A DNA stretch of 64,000 nt from Streptomyces eurythermus (GCF_014649115.1 NZ_BMSK01000028.1:1-64000), one strand, 5' to 3'. Shown: positions 1 to 8,409, counted from the stretch's first letter. Made by a program: numbers and translations. The notes: generated from the sequence alone by a model not told the origin.

Positions 1-56
1 AACAGCTGATGCGCGAGGACGTCCCGGTTGACCATGATCACCACGGGCTGGATCAT
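1..56 (-). CDS. N-terminus of an unidentified gene running off the left edge
   Basis: An ATG on the minus strand at 56 opens a frame that stays open to the window edge and reads MIQPVVIMVNRDVLAHQL. A purine-rich GAGGGTGGG sits just upstream, as expected for a ribosome binding site. Only 18 codons are visible, so the product cannot be named. The start and frame are the only support. Confidence 0.3.
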   Translation of the reverse strand, partial: MIQPVVIMVNRDVLAHQL

Positions 57-130
57 CCCACCCTCGCGCGATCACCCCTCAACCGCTATCACGCACCAGC
101 TCGTTAGGAAAGGTTGCTGTCGGTGTGCCT

Positions 131-1672
131 TTAATCCTGGCTCAGAACGAACGAGTCGTGGGCCTGGGGTACGCCTGGGGTGATCACCGTCACCAGGTAG
201 GTGCCGGCTCCGGCCGGCTCATTCGGTGTCGGTGTGCCGCATTGGGGGGCGCTCGGGGTGCGATTCCACTCGACTGTGTGAGACACGCTGTCCCGGGCCG
301 GTACCAGTTGCTTCAGAACGCTGTTGCCCGCCGGGCAGTCGGCCGAAGTCCAGAACGTCCCGCTCAGCGCGGCTCCGGAGATCGTGAGGGTGGTCGACGC
401 GAAACCGAAGTCGAATATGCACGCGGCCGATGAGACATTGCGGGCAGTGATCTCGAATGTGGGCGTCTCGGTCGGCCGGTAGGAGTTGCGGACGCTTCGA
501 ACAGTGAGGCGCGTGGCACTGGACGGGCAGCTGGGTGGGCTGGTCGACACCTTCCCTGCCTCTCGGGGAGTGCCGGTCGCTTGTGTGCCCGGCCGACTTC
601 TCTCGGCGTCCGTGGGACTTCCGCTCGAATTCTCCGGCTCCGGGGACGATGAGTGACTCCGAGCCGGCGGATCCTGCGCACCCGCCCCGGCCGACCGGCT
701 GCTGCGGGAATCGTTGTCCTTGAGCGCGCTTGCCGTCAGCACCCAGGCGGTCGTGACCGAGGTGGCGATGACAGCCAAGCTGGTCAGCAGCACCGTGAAC
801 CGCATGGAGCGGTGCCTTTGAACCGGCCCGGGGGAGGGTGGCGTCCGGGCAGGCCGCGTCGGCCGGTGACCCTGCGCATTGGGCAGGAAGAAGAACGTCT
901 CGGCCGGCAGGTCGGTGATGATCCGCAACGTTTGGGGTTCCCCCCGCTTGCGGTAGGCGCGGTGCAGCTCTTCGATGCGCGGCTGCACCGCGTCCTTGAA
1001 GTCCACCAGACTCATCGGACTGTCACTGGGCCACAGGCGCAGGACGTCGAACACCGCACGGGAGAAGAGGCTGAAGGACTCTCCGGGAGGGACATCGAGG
1101 TCCGCTCCTTCGGCAGCGGAGTCGTCAGCGCGGACGAAAAGGGCGAGCTGTGCCGGTGAACATCCGTAGACGTAAGCCACTTTGCGTCGCAACGCGGCAC
1201 TGACCTTTTGCCGACCCCACTGCCTGACGCCGTCCACGCCCATGTGGTCCTGCTCTATCCCCTCTCGGCAGGCATCGATGAGGAACAGCACGTGTCCGGC
1301 CCGGGTCTCGTCGAGATGGTGATGCCAGTCGATGGGAACACAGCCGGACGCGAAGGGGTGTGTCTCCTCGTCGATGTCCTCCGGGACCAGGTAGTCGCGG
1401 CCGGAGGCGTGGATGCCATGCCCGCTCAGCACGATCAGCAGCGTTTCACCGGCACGAGCGCGCCTCAGGAACCCGGTCACCCTGGCGTTCACATAGTTGG
1501 CGGTGACCTGTTTGCCGCCTTCCCGTCCCGAGAGAACCTGGACGTCCTGGAAGCCGCGTTCCCGCAACACGGCACCCAGGCGGGCCAGATCGCCCGGAAT
1601 GAAGGGGAGGGGAGCCACTCCGCGTGCCTCGTAGTTGCTGGCTCCGATCAGCAGAGCTCTGTAGACGCCCAT
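131..1672 (-). CDS. Caspase-like (peptidase C14) protein with a transmembrane segment
   Basis: The 513 aa product begins MGVYRALLIGASNYE, the first beta strand of the caspase/metacaspase fold. The catalytic His lies in LSGHGIH (about residue 85) and the catalytic Cys in LIDACREG (about residue 130). The peptidase domain ends near residue 265. A Pro/Arg-rich stretch follows, then one membrane helix (about 290-312), a Ser/Pro/Gly-rich linker and a beta-rich C-terminal domain of unknown role, presumably outside the cell. The ATG at 1672 was chosen over an upstream frame because the fold starts there and it lies 10 bp after the stop of the Pepco-like gene, so the two form an operon. Such caspases occur in predicted conflict and programmed-death systems. 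The substrate is unknown. Confidence 0.8.
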   Translation of the reverse strand: MGVYRALLIGASNYEARGVAPLPFIPGDLARLGAVLRERGFQDVQVLSGREGGKQVTANYVNARVTGFLRRARAGETLLIVLSGHGIHASGRDYLVPEDIDEETHPFASGCVPIDWHHHLDETRAGHVLFLIDACREGIEQDHMGVDGVRQWGRQKVSAALRRKVAYVYGCSPAQLALFVRADDSAAEGADLDVPPGESFSLFSRAVFDVLRLWPSDSPMSLVDFKDAVQPRIEELHRAYRKRGEPQTLRIITDLPAETFFFLPNAQGHRPTRPARTPPSPGPVQRHRSMRFTVLLTSLAVIATSVTTAWVLTASALKDNDSRSSRSAGAGAQDPPARSHSSSPEPENSSGSPTDAERSRPGTQATGTPREAGKVSTSPPSCPSSATRLTVRSVRNSYRPTETPTFEITARNVSSAACIFDFGFASTTLTISGAALSGTFWTSADCPAGNSVLKQLVPARDSVSHTVEWNRTPSAPQCGTPTPNEPAGAGTYLVTVITPGVPQAHDSFVLSQD

Positions 1673-1682
1673 GGCGGTGACG

Positions 1683-2021
1683 TCACTGCCTGAAGACGAG
1701 GGTGATGCCCCGACTGCCCTGCAGTTGGGTCGTACCGATGAACTGCACACCACCGCCGGCGGTGACCTGGAACGACAGATGAGCTTCCCGCAGCGGCAGC
1801 GGTCCGTCATGCGCAGCGGCGTCGGCGAACAGCTGCTGCAGAGCCTGTACCGCTTCGGAGAGGTTTCTGCGCAGTGGGCCGAGCGGTATGTGCCGGAGTC
1901 TGGCATCACCATCAGCACTGCCGAACAGGCCCATCGAGTCGTCCTGCGTATCGTCCTGTTCGTCGTACGTCACCCAGAACGGCAGCGCCGTTTCGTCGGG
2001 CGGTCCGCCCACAGAGGTCAT
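1683..2021 (-). CDS. Pepco-like caspase partner protein
   Basis: A 112 aa protein starts at an ATG preceded by a strong GAGGGGGGAG ribosome binding site. The C-terminal half has a helix (RRNLSEAVQALQQLF) and then a two-strand pattern ending GGGVQFIGTTQLQGSRGITLVF. This looks like the peptidase-co-occurring (Pepco/Trypco) small domains described for bacterial conflict systems, where they accompany caspase or trypsin effectors. It lies directly upstream of the caspase gene with a 10 bp gap, which supports the pairing. A regulatory or adaptor role is inferred from family context. The family call rests on pattern and neighbourhood only. Confidence 0.65.
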   Translation of the reverse strand: MTSVGGPPDETALPFWVTYDEQDDTQDDSMGLFGSADGDARLRHIPLGPLRRNLSEAVQALQQLFADAAAHDGPLPLREAHLSFQVTAGGGVQFIGTTQLQGSRGITLVFRQ

Positions 2022-2167
2022 CTCTCCCCCCTCGCAGTGATTTGGGCCCAACTCTACGGAAAGGCACGCCTGTTCGTCGCGACTTGGAGGCAAGACCATC
2101 CGCAGGTCCCGCGCCGCGGCATCAGCCACCCGGACATGCGCTCGGTCTGCGGGAACCGGCAGGAGCA

Positions 2168-2381
2168 CTGAAAGTTACGGGAGGCGAAGACCTTCCCGTG
2201 GTCGCGGACGATTGTCTTCGGCCCGATCACCGGCCGGGCCGCGGCGTGCGCCAGGCGCTCGTCGAGCTGAAGGAGCCGGCGGTCCCGGCAGCACCGAGCG
2301 GTACATCGCCAGTGCGTCTGCCCAGCCCGGCCGCCGCTCTTGCCTCCGGCTGGATGCCCGAGTCCTTGCTTCCACCGCCAT
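2168..2381 (-). pseudogene. Remnant of a DDE integrase/transposase, frameshifted
   Basis: On the minus strand one frame reads RPGWADALAMYRSVL. A different frame continues with RRLLQLDERLAHAAARPVIG and then PKTIVRDHGKVFASRNF. Together these match the order of motifs in rve-type integrases (WADAL...DERLAHAAARPV...TIV.DHGKVF). The change of frame near 2290 and the loss of everything on both sides show decay. It lies directly upstream of the caspase/Pepco pair and near an IS5-type element, so this is a site of repeated insertion. Confidence 0.55.
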
Positions 2382-2530
2382 CGGGAACTGCCCGCACTGC
2401 GATCAGCCCGTCACCATCGTCGCCCTGCCGGCCACCCCGGAGGCGGCCCGTCCCACCCACCCCTTGCCCAATCCGGGGCGGGATGAGGTCGTGCCTGGGG
2501 CCGCCCGTTCGCCTTCCCGGGAGTCGATCG

Positions 2531-2695
2531 GTGGACACACCGTCGCACAAGACCACCAACGCCGTTTACGGGGTCTGGCGGCTCAAGCACACAGGCAAGA
2601 GCTACTGGCTGCGCGGCAACTGCACCACAACGCCGGAACAGACCGTGACCAGCTACTCCCCTTACCGCGTAGGCTGGTATCTGTGGGAAAGCTGA
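2531..2695 (+). CDS. Small 54 aa protein of unknown function, overlapping the lipoprotein gene
   Basis: A GTG at 2531 with a GGGAG about 8 nt upstream opens a 54 aa frame rich in Trp and Tyr (VYGVWRLKHTGKSYWLRGN ... YRVGWYLWES). Its codons have GC-rich third positions and the composition is unlike random shadow frames. The stop lies 13 bp inside the next gene, so translational coupling to the lipoprotein is likely. It could be a complete small protein or the surviving C-terminus of a larger gene broken by the adjacent insertion debris. I do not recognise the family. Confidence 0.45.
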   Translation: MDTPSHKTTNAVYGVWRLKHTGKSYWLRGNCTTTPEQTVTSYSPYRVGWYLWES

Positions 2696-3174
2696 ACCCC
2701 CTCGCAGCCGCGACCGCGCTGGCCGCCGTAGCCGTTCTCGCCGTTGGCTGCAGCAGCGATGACAGCGACGCGCCCGACGCCGGCCGCAAGGGGGCCGCTC
2801 ATCCCTCGTCCTCATCGGCGCACACACCGGCCCCTGACCGTGGCGAACACATTCCTGGCGAAACCGTGACGAAGGCCCCGGTCCTGCCGGACGGCGAAGT
2901 CGTCGCACAGGCTGTGAATGCCGGCGGCAACCGGGAGCTGGAGGTGAAAGGCGGCCTCAAGAGCGGTCCCCTTGCGGTCCTTGTGAACTGCAAGGGCAAA
3001 GGCGAGCTGACTGTCGAGGTCAAACCGGTCGGGTTGAGCTTCCCGCTGAAGTGTGTGGCCGGGGACGTCAGCAGCACCTACAACCAGCTGGACCTGAAGA
3101 ACACCCGCGAGCAGGGAACGGTGAGCGTGACCGCGCCGACCACTGTCCGATGGGCGATCACCGTCGGTCACTAG
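2683..3174 (+). CDS. Secreted lipoprotein of unknown function
   Basis: The 163 aa product starts at GTG 2683. It has a short signal peptide ending in the lipobox LAVGC (Cys at about 23), then a Ser/Asp-rich spacer and a compact beta-rich domain (residues about 75-163). Two further Cys residues (VNCKGKG and PLKCVAG) may form a disulfide. After processing it should be anchored to the outer face of the membrane. The stop codon TAG straddles the boundary with the IS5-type inverted repeat at 3173, so the C-terminus may have been set by that insertion. Upstream it overlaps a 54 aa ORF. The function is not known. Confidence 0.7.
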   Translation: MGKLNPLAAATALAAVAVLAVGCSSDDSDAPDAGRKGAAHPSSSSAHTPAPDRGEHIPGETVTKAPVLPDGEVVAQAVNAGGNRELEVKGGLKSGPLAVLVNCKGKGELTVEVKPVGLSFPLKCVAGDVSSTYNQLDLKNTREQGTVSVTAPTTVRWAITVGH

Positions 3175-3850
3175 GCCGTTTCCTTCAGATCATCTGATCG
3201 TTGGTTGATGTGTGTCGTTGGCTGACGCCCAGTGGGCGAGGATCGAGCCGTTGCTGCCGGACCGGACACCGAAGCGGGGCGGTCGGTGGCGTGATCACGG
3301 TCAGGTGATCGACGCGATCGCGTTCAAGTACCGCACCCGCACGCCGTGGATGGACCTGCCCGAACGCTTCGGCTCGTGGAAGGGCATCCACAACCGGTTA
3401 CGGATGTGGGCCGCGGACGGGACGTGGGAGAAGGTGTTCACAGCTCTGCTCGCCCAGGCCGACGCCGAGGGCGACCTGTACTGGGTCGTCGCGGTCGACT
3501 CCACGATCGTGCGGGCTCATCAGCACGCGGCCGGGGCCCGTCAAAAGGGGCTCCGGCCGGCGAGCCGTCCGACCATGCCCTCGGACGGTCCGGGGGTGTC
3601 TGACCACGATCCCACAGCCCGCCGACCAGACCGCACACCGCAAGCGGCTCGGCAGCCGCGGCGGCCGTCCGCCGGCCTTCGGCCGCGAGGCATACAAGCA
3701 GCGAAAGACCGTCGAGCGGTGCATCAACAAGCTGAAGCAGTGGCGCGGCCTGGCCACTCGCTACGACAAGACCGCCACCATCCACCTTGCCGGACTCCAC
3801 CTCGCCGCCATCTTCATCCGGTCCGCAAGGCGATCTGAAGGAAACGGCCT
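3173..3850 (+). mobile_element. Internally deleted IS5-family insertion sequence
   Basis: The element is bounded by perfect 19 bp inverted repeats, AGGCCGTTTCCTTCAGATC at 3173-3191 and its complement at 3832-3850. At 678 bp it is shorter than a usual IS5-group element of about 850-900 bp. The missing part corresponds to the middle of the transposase. No obvious target duplication is visible at the flanks. With both ends intact it could still be moved by a transposase supplied from elsewhere. Confidence 0.85.
3212..3835 (+). pseudogene. IS5-family transposase, internal deletion
   Basis: The N-terminal part (MSLADAQWARIEPLL through DSTIVRAHQHAAGARQKG) carries the first catalytic Asp in VAVDSTIVRAHQHA. 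The frame then shifts to read GAPAGEPSDHALGRSGG. After a gap the C-terminal part resumes in another frame as IPQPADQTAHRKRLGSRGGR, then TVERCINKLKQWRGLATRYD. The block expected between these, with the LTTKIH motif and the second catalytic Asp, is absent. The enzyme cannot be active. Confidence 0.85.
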
Positions 3851-3964
3851 GGCCCCGACCGTGAACCGGTGGCCCGTGATGGCGACTTCTCCGCGCAGCC
3901 GCCCGATCGGGTGATTGACTGTGTTCAGGCGAGTCCGGCTGAGTCTGTGTCACCGAGGATCACC

Positions 3965-5488
3965 ATGAGCATGCGCGATTTCCCTGAGGTCACGACCACG
4001 GCGGGCACGGTCCGCGGCCGGCGCGAGGAAGGGCCGGCGGTCTTCCGCGGCATCCCGTACGCCCAGCCGCCGGTCGGTGCGGCGCGGTTCGGCGCGCCGC
4101 GCCCGGTGGACCGTTGGGACGGCGTCCGGGATGCCCTGGCGTTCGGGCCGCCCCCTCCGCAGGAGCCGATCGGCCCCGAGGCGGCTCCTGCCGGGAACAC
4201 ACCGGCCGGCGACGACTGGCTGACCGTCAACGTATGGACACCGGACCCGGACCCGGCCGCGCGCCGCCCGGTCATGGTGTGGATCTACGGCGGCGCCTAC
4301 AAGCTCGGTTCCGCCGACGACCCCGCCTATGACGCGAGCCGCCTCGCCCGGGAGAACGAGGTGGTCCTGGTCACTTTCAACTACCGTGTCGGGGTCGAGG
4401 GTTTCCTGCGGATCGAGGGCGCGCCCGCCAACCGCGGACTGCTCGACCAGGTTGCCGCCCTGGAGTGGGTGCGGGAGAACATCACCGCCTTCGGGGGCGA
4501 CCCGGAGCAGGTCACCGTCTTCGGCGAGTCGGCCGGCGCCGGATCCGTCGCCGCTCTCCTGGCCATGCCCCGGGCCCGGCCGCTGTTCCGCCGGGCCATC
4601 GCCCAGAGCGTGCCGGGCCCCCTCTTCTCGGACGCGCTGGCCGGGGACATCGCCGAGGCCCTCGTCGGCGGGATCGGGCTGCGCCCGACGACGGCCGACC
4701 TGTCGGACGTGGATCCGCGCGAACTGGCCGAGGCCGGGGCCGCACTCTGCTCCCGGATGCGTGAGTACGCCCACCGCTGGGGCCCGGTCGCCCACACACC
4801 GACCGCCTTCGCCCCCGTCGTCGACGGTGACGTGCTGGCGGCGACACCCTGGGAGGCGCTGGCGCGGGGTGCCGCGCGGGACGTGGAACTCGTCGTCGGC
4901 CACACCCGGGACGAATACCGTTTCTTCCTCCACCTGGACGGAACACTGGGCCGCCGCGTGGACGAGGACCTCGCCTCGCTGCTCCTCGGCCTGTTCGGTC
5001 CCACGCCGGACGCCGAGCGGGCCTACCGCGCGGCGTTCCCGGACGCCTCCACGGCGTACCTGTGCGAACTGGTCCGGTCCGACTGGCTGTTCCGCATGCC
5101 CTCCCTGCACCTGGCCGAGGCCCACACGTCCGGCGGCGGCCGGGCGTACCTGTACGAACTCACCTTCCCCGCTCCCGCCGGCGGCGGTGTGCTCGGCGCC
5201 TGCCATGCCCTGGACGTGCCTCTCGCGTTCGGTGTCTACGGCGGCGTCGGGGAGATGCTGATCGGTCCGGAGCCCTCCCCTCGGACCGAGGCGTTGTCCG
5301 CCCGCTTCCGCTCCGCCTGGACCGCCTTCGCCGCCACGGGAGACCCGGGCTGGCCCGCCTACGACACCGAACGGCGCCTCGTACAGCTCTTCGACACCGA
5401 GCCGGCGGTCGCCGCCTATCCGGAGGAGGCCTCGCGTCGGTTGTGGCAGCGGCACGTCTTCGCCCCGCTTCCTTTGGTGGCCCCGTGA
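3965..5488 (+). CDS. Carboxylesterase, type B family
   Basis: The 507 aa alpha/beta hydrolase has the family hallmarks in order: GIPYAQPPVGAARF near the N-terminus, the oxyanion motif VWIYGGAYKLG, the nucleophile elbow VFGESAGAGS (Ser about 188), the acidic residue near GHTRDEYRFF (about 310) and the catalytic His in GACHALDVPLAFG (about 415). No signal peptide is visible, so it acts inside the cell on ester substrates. ATG 3965 was chosen because GAGG lies just upstream and homology begins within a few residues. It begins about 115 bp after the IS element and is followed by a double-hairpin terminator. Confidence 0.9.
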   Translation: MSMRDFPEVTTTAGTVRGRREEGPAVFRGIPYAQPPVGAARFGAPRPVDRWDGVRDALAFGPPPPQEPIGPEAAPAGNTPAGDDWLTVNVWTPDPDPAARRPVMVWIYGGAYKLGSADDPAYDASRLARENEVVLVTFNYRVGVEGFLRIEGAPANRGLLDQVAALEWVRENITAFGGDPEQVTVFGESAGAGSVAALLAMPRARPLFRRAIAQSVPGPLFSDALAGDIAEALVGGIGLRPTTADLSDVDPRELAEAGAALCSRMREYAHRWGPVAHTPTAFAPVVDGDVLAATPWEALARGAARDVELVVGHTRDEYRFFLHLDGTLGRRVDEDLASLLLGLFGPTPDAERAYRAAFPDASTAYLCELVRSDWLFRMPSLHLAEAHTSGGGRAYLYELTFPAPAGGGVLGACHALDVPLAFGVYGGVGEMLIGPEPSPRTEALSARFRSAWTAFAATGDPGWPAYDTERRLVQLFDTEPAVAAYPEEASRRLWQRHVFAPLPLVAP

Positions 5489-5489
5489 C

Positions 5490-5526
5490 GGCCCTCGGGC
5501 GAGGGCCGGCGGGCGCGGTGCCCGCC
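5490..5526. terminator. Double-hairpin bidirectional terminator
   Basis: Two adjacent perfect 7 bp stems (GGCCCTC/GAGGGCC and GGCGGGC/GCCCGCC) lie between the convergent esterase and phosphatase genes. There is no U-tract, as is common in Streptomyces terminators. Confidence 0.55.
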
Positions 5527-5557
5527 ACCGGACGGTGATCGCCGGTGCCCGCCGCGT

Positions 5558-6760
5558 CTAGCCGATGAGGCCGGCCCCCGGCAGCCGGCCGCTCGGCTGC
5601 CACTCGAACATCAGGATCGTGGCGTCGTCGCGGAGCCGGCTGTCCTGGGAGTCCAGCAGCGAGTGGATGAGGCGCCTGAGCGTCTCGGGCGCGATCTCGC
5701 CGGTGGCGCTGGCCCGGATGACGTAGTCCGCGAACCGTTCCAGGCCGAGCAGTCTGCCGTCGGCCGTCCGCGCCTCGGTGACGCCGTCGGTGTAGAGCAG
5801 CACGCGGTCCCCGGGCTGGAGCCGGGACTCGTGCACCTGCCGGTCCCGCGCGCGCAGCAGGGACCGCAGGCCCATGGGCGGGTCGGCCTCGCGGGAGAGC
5901 GCGTCGACGATCAGCCGGTGGTCGCGGATCAGCAGCGGCGCGGGGTGGCCGCAGTTCACCCATTTCAGGACGCCGCTGCAGAAGTCGAGGCGGGCGAGGA
6001 TCCCGGTGCAGAACTGGTCCGGCAGCCACTGGCTGAGCGCCTCGTCGACGCCGTCCACCAGGGAGAGCAGGTCGGCGTCGACGCGCCGGGCGTTGCGGCA
6101 GGCGGCCAGGGCGACCGCGCTGGTCAGCCCGGAGAGCAGGTTGTGCCCCATGGCGTCCAGCACGACGGCGTGCAGGGTGTCGGTGGTCAGGGCGTGGTCG
6201 AAGGCGTCGCCGCCGAGGTCGTAGGCGGGTTCCAGGACGGCCGTGGAGACGACGTGCGGGTTGCCGATGGTGCGCGGGGGCAGGAAGGCGCGCAGCATCT
6301 CGGCGGGCAGGTGCATCGCCTGGGTGCGGGTCCGGCGGACGAAGGTCTCCTTGTACGCCCGCTTGGAGGTGGTCATCATCGCGAGCAGCGCGGCCATCGC
6401 GCGGCCCTGGCGCAGGGACTCGGCGGTGAGCGTGTGGGTGTGGACGGCGAGGACGCCGAGCCGTTCGGCGCCGTCGAGCAGCGGGAACCACACGGTCATG
6501 CCGTCCCGCTCGGACTCCTCCACCCGCAGTGACTGGGTGCGGTAGCACCAGCCGGCGAGCGTTTCGTCGATGGGCAGGGACTCGGTGACGTCGGTGAGCG
6601 GCACGAGGTGCCGCTGCTGGAGGTCGGCGAGGAAGACCACGGCGTGCCGCAGGCCCAGCGCCTTGGCGCAGCGGCTGACGACGCTGGCCATGTCCAGGGT
6701 GCAGCTGGCGGGGTCGGCGAGGAAGCCCTCCAGCGGGGACCCGCCCGGTTCTGCGGTCAC
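5558..6760 (-). CDS. GAF-SpoIIE (PP2C-type) serine phosphatase
   Basis: The 400 aa protein has an N-terminal GAF-like sensor (about residues 20-160) and a C-terminal SpoIIE/PP2C phosphatase domain (about 185-390). Metal-binding motifs are visible: YDLGGDAFDHA, VVLDAMGHNLLSG, WVNCGHPAPLL, LLYTDGVTEAR and RDDATILM. Such enzymes dephosphorylate anti-sigma-factor antagonists in partner-switching pathways; the partner here is unknown. GTG 6760 has an AGAGG just upstream. A longer frame to 6937 would add 59 Pro/Arg-rich residues that look non-coding. Confidence 0.85.
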   Translation of the reverse strand: MTAEPGGSPLEGFLADPASCTLDMASVVSRCAKALGLRHAVVFLADLQQRHLVPLTDVTESLPIDETLAGWCYRTQSLRVEESERDGMTVWFPLLDGAERLGVLAVHTHTLTAESLRQGRAMAALLAMMTTSKRAYKETFVRRTRTQAMHLPAEMLRAFLPPRTIGNPHVVSTAVLEPAYDLGGDAFDHALTTDTLHAVVLDAMGHNLLSGLTSAVALAACRNARRVDADLLSLVDGVDEALSQWLPDQFCTGILARLDFCSGVLKWVNCGHPAPLLIRDHRLIVDALSREADPPMGLRSLLRARDRQVHESRLQPGDRVLLYTDGVTEARTADGRLLGLERFADYVIRASATGEIAPETLRRLIHSLLDSQDSRLRDDATILMFEWQPSGRLPGAGLIG

Positions 6761-6936
6761 CTCTGCATCACCACCCAGGCACGGTCGTCTTCCCAGCAGT
6801 CTCGCCTCGGGGAACGCGCCCCGCAGCGCCGGTACGCCCGCCCGGGTCGGACCACTCCGCTCCTGGGTACCCCACCGGAGCGGGCCGGGCACCTCCGCCC
6901 CGGGGACATCCGCCCGGGTACGGCCGCCTCGGGTCA

Positions 6937-7007
6937 CCGGCCCGCACCCCCGTGACAGGCCCGCTCCCCCTCGCCGGCCCGCACCCCCGTGACGGGCCCG
7001 CTCCCCC
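6937..7007. repeat. Tandem 34 bp duplication between two genes
   Basis: A 34 bp unit at 6937-6970 is repeated at 6974-7007 with one mismatch and a 3 bp spacer. It starts CCGGCCCGCACCCCCGTGAC and ends CCCGCTCCCCC. It lies between the phosphatase start and the hydrolase stop. Confidence 0.7.
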
Positions 7008-7016
7008 GCCGCCGGC

Positions 7017-7844
7017 TTACGGCAACCGTTCCAGGAAGGCGGAGAGTTCGGCGTTGAAGGCGTCCGGGTTCTCCATGTTCGGGTAGTGGGCGGCGCCTGG
7101 GACGGTGACGCCGCGGCCGTCCGGGACGAGGTGCGCGAGCCGGGCGGCCATGGCCAGGTGGTCCGGGGACTCGAGGGCGCCGTTGATGGTGATCAGCGGC
7201 ACCCGGATGTCCGGCACGCGCTCCCAGGTACGGGTGACCGGAACGCGGTGGTCGGGTTCGCCGGGCGTGTGCTTGCGCAGCGTGGCCAGCCCCATCTCCC
7301 GTATAAGGCGCACCACTTCGGGGTCGACCTCGGACAGGTCCCGGTCCGGGCCCGCGGCCCACAGCGCGAACGCGTCCGCCCAGCCCTCCAGGTCGCCGGC
7401 GGCCAGGCTCGCCTGCTGGTCGGCGATGACCCCGAGCACCCAGGGGTGCTCGAAGACGGGCTCGCTGGTGCCGGCCCCGCTGACGACGAGCGCGCGGACC
7501 AGCTCCGGGTGCTCCAGCGCGCAGTCGGTCGCGATGCCGCCGCCCATGGACAGCCCGACGAGCACGGCGGGGGCGGCGTCGAGTCCGCGCAGCAGCGCGG
7601 CGAGGTCGTCGGCCTGCCGGAACGGGCGGGTGGCGTTGTCGGAGGCGCCGTGGCCGCGGGCGTCCCAGGCGATGACCCGGTGGGTCGGTGCGAAGGCCCT
7701 CAGTTGCGCCTCCCACATGCGGTGGTCGGTGAAGCCGCCGTGCAGCAGGACGAGGGGCGCACCGGAGCCGGTCTCGCGGTAGGCGAGGCGGCCGTCGGAG
7801 GTCGGCAGGTAGCGGACGGGAAGGGAGGCCGTATCGACAGTCAT
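7017..7844 (-). CDS. Alpha/beta hydrolase
   Basis: The 275 aa protein has LLHGGFTDHRMWEAQL, the nucleophile elbow VGLSMGGG (Ser about 101), a lid region and the catalytic His in VPGAAHYPNMENP near the C-terminus. This matches small-molecule hydrolases and 3-oxoadipate enol-lactonase-like enzymes. No signal peptide is present. It is divergent from a MarR-family gene, and the shared 57 bp spacer carries a repeated operator-like sequence, so it is probably the target of that regulator. The substrate cannot be read from sequence. Confidence 0.85.
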   Translation of the reverse strand: MTVDTASLPVRYLPTSDGRLAYRETGSGAPLVLLHGGFTDHRMWEAQLRAFAPTHRVIAWDARGHGASDNATRPFRQADDLAALLRGLDAAPAVLVGLSMGGGIATDCALEHPELVRALVVSGAGTSEPVFEHPWVLGVIADQQASLAAGDLEGWADAFALWAAGPDRDLSEVDPEVVRLIREMGLATLRKHTPGEPDHRVPVTRTWERVPDIRVPLITINGALESPDHLAMAARLAHLVPDGRGVTVPGAAHYPNMENPDAFNAELSAFLERLP

Positions 7845-7892
7845 GACAACCAAGGTGTCATTATTTCCGTGTGTTGGCAACCAAGGTGTCAT
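7843..7892. promoter_or_regulatory. Repeated operator for the MarR regulator
   Basis: CAACCAAGGTGTCAT occurs at 7847-7861 and again at 7878-7892, exactly 31 bp apart, about three helical turns. The first copy is extended to an imperfect palindrome, ATGACAACCAAGGTGTCAT, which overlaps the hydrolase start codon. Both sites lie between the divergent genes, as expected for MarR repression of both. Confidence 0.6.
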
Positions 7893-7901
7893 CCTGTACG
7901 C

Positions 7902-8393
7902 ATGAACGACGACCGCACCGCCCCCGCCCGGTCCCCCCGCTCCGCCCAGGACGAACTGGCCGAGCGCCTCACCGAGGTCTTCGACCTGGTCGGCCCGCTC
8001 TACCGGCGGGTGCACCGCAAGGTGGAACAGGCGGCACCGGTCGAAGGGCTCTCCGTCGGCGTCCGCGCCGTCCTCGATCTACTGCGTGCCCGGGGACCGA
8101 TGACGGTTCCGCAGATGGGCCGGGCGCAGGCGCTCAGCCGCCAGTTCGTGCAGCGCATGGTGAACGACGCGGCACGGCAGGAGCTGGTGGAGAGCGTGCC
8201 CAACCCCGCCCACCGCCGGTCCTCGCTGATCCGGCTCACCGAGCGCGGCCGGGCGGCGATCGGCGCCGTACGGGCCCGTGAGCACGAGCTGTTGCGCCGG
8301 GTCGACGGCGACCTGACCACGGCCGACGTCGACGCCTGTCTGCGGGTGCTGGGCGCGATGCACGCCCTGTTCGACGACGTGGACGTGGACTGA
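7902..8393 (+). CDS. MarR-family transcriptional regulator
   Basis: The 163 aa protein has an N-terminal helix, then a winged helix-turn-helix: LLRARGPMTVPQMGRAQ, then SRQFVQRMVNDAARQELVE as recognition helix, and a wing at PNPAHRRSSLIRLTERG. The C-terminal helix VDACLRVLGAMHALFDD is the dimer helix. It is divergent from the alpha/beta hydrolase and probably represses both genes through the repeated sites in the spacer. The ligand is unknown. Confidence 0.88.
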   Translation: MNDDRTAPARSPRSAQDELAERLTEVFDLVGPLYRRVHRKVEQAAPVEGLSVGVRAVLDLLRARGPMTVPQMGRAQALSRQFVQRMVNDAARQELVESVPNPAHRRSSLIRLTERGRAAIGAVRAREHELLRRVDGDLTTADVDACLRVLGAMHALFDDVDVD

Positions 8394-8409
8394 ACGCCGG
8401 ACCGGGGGC

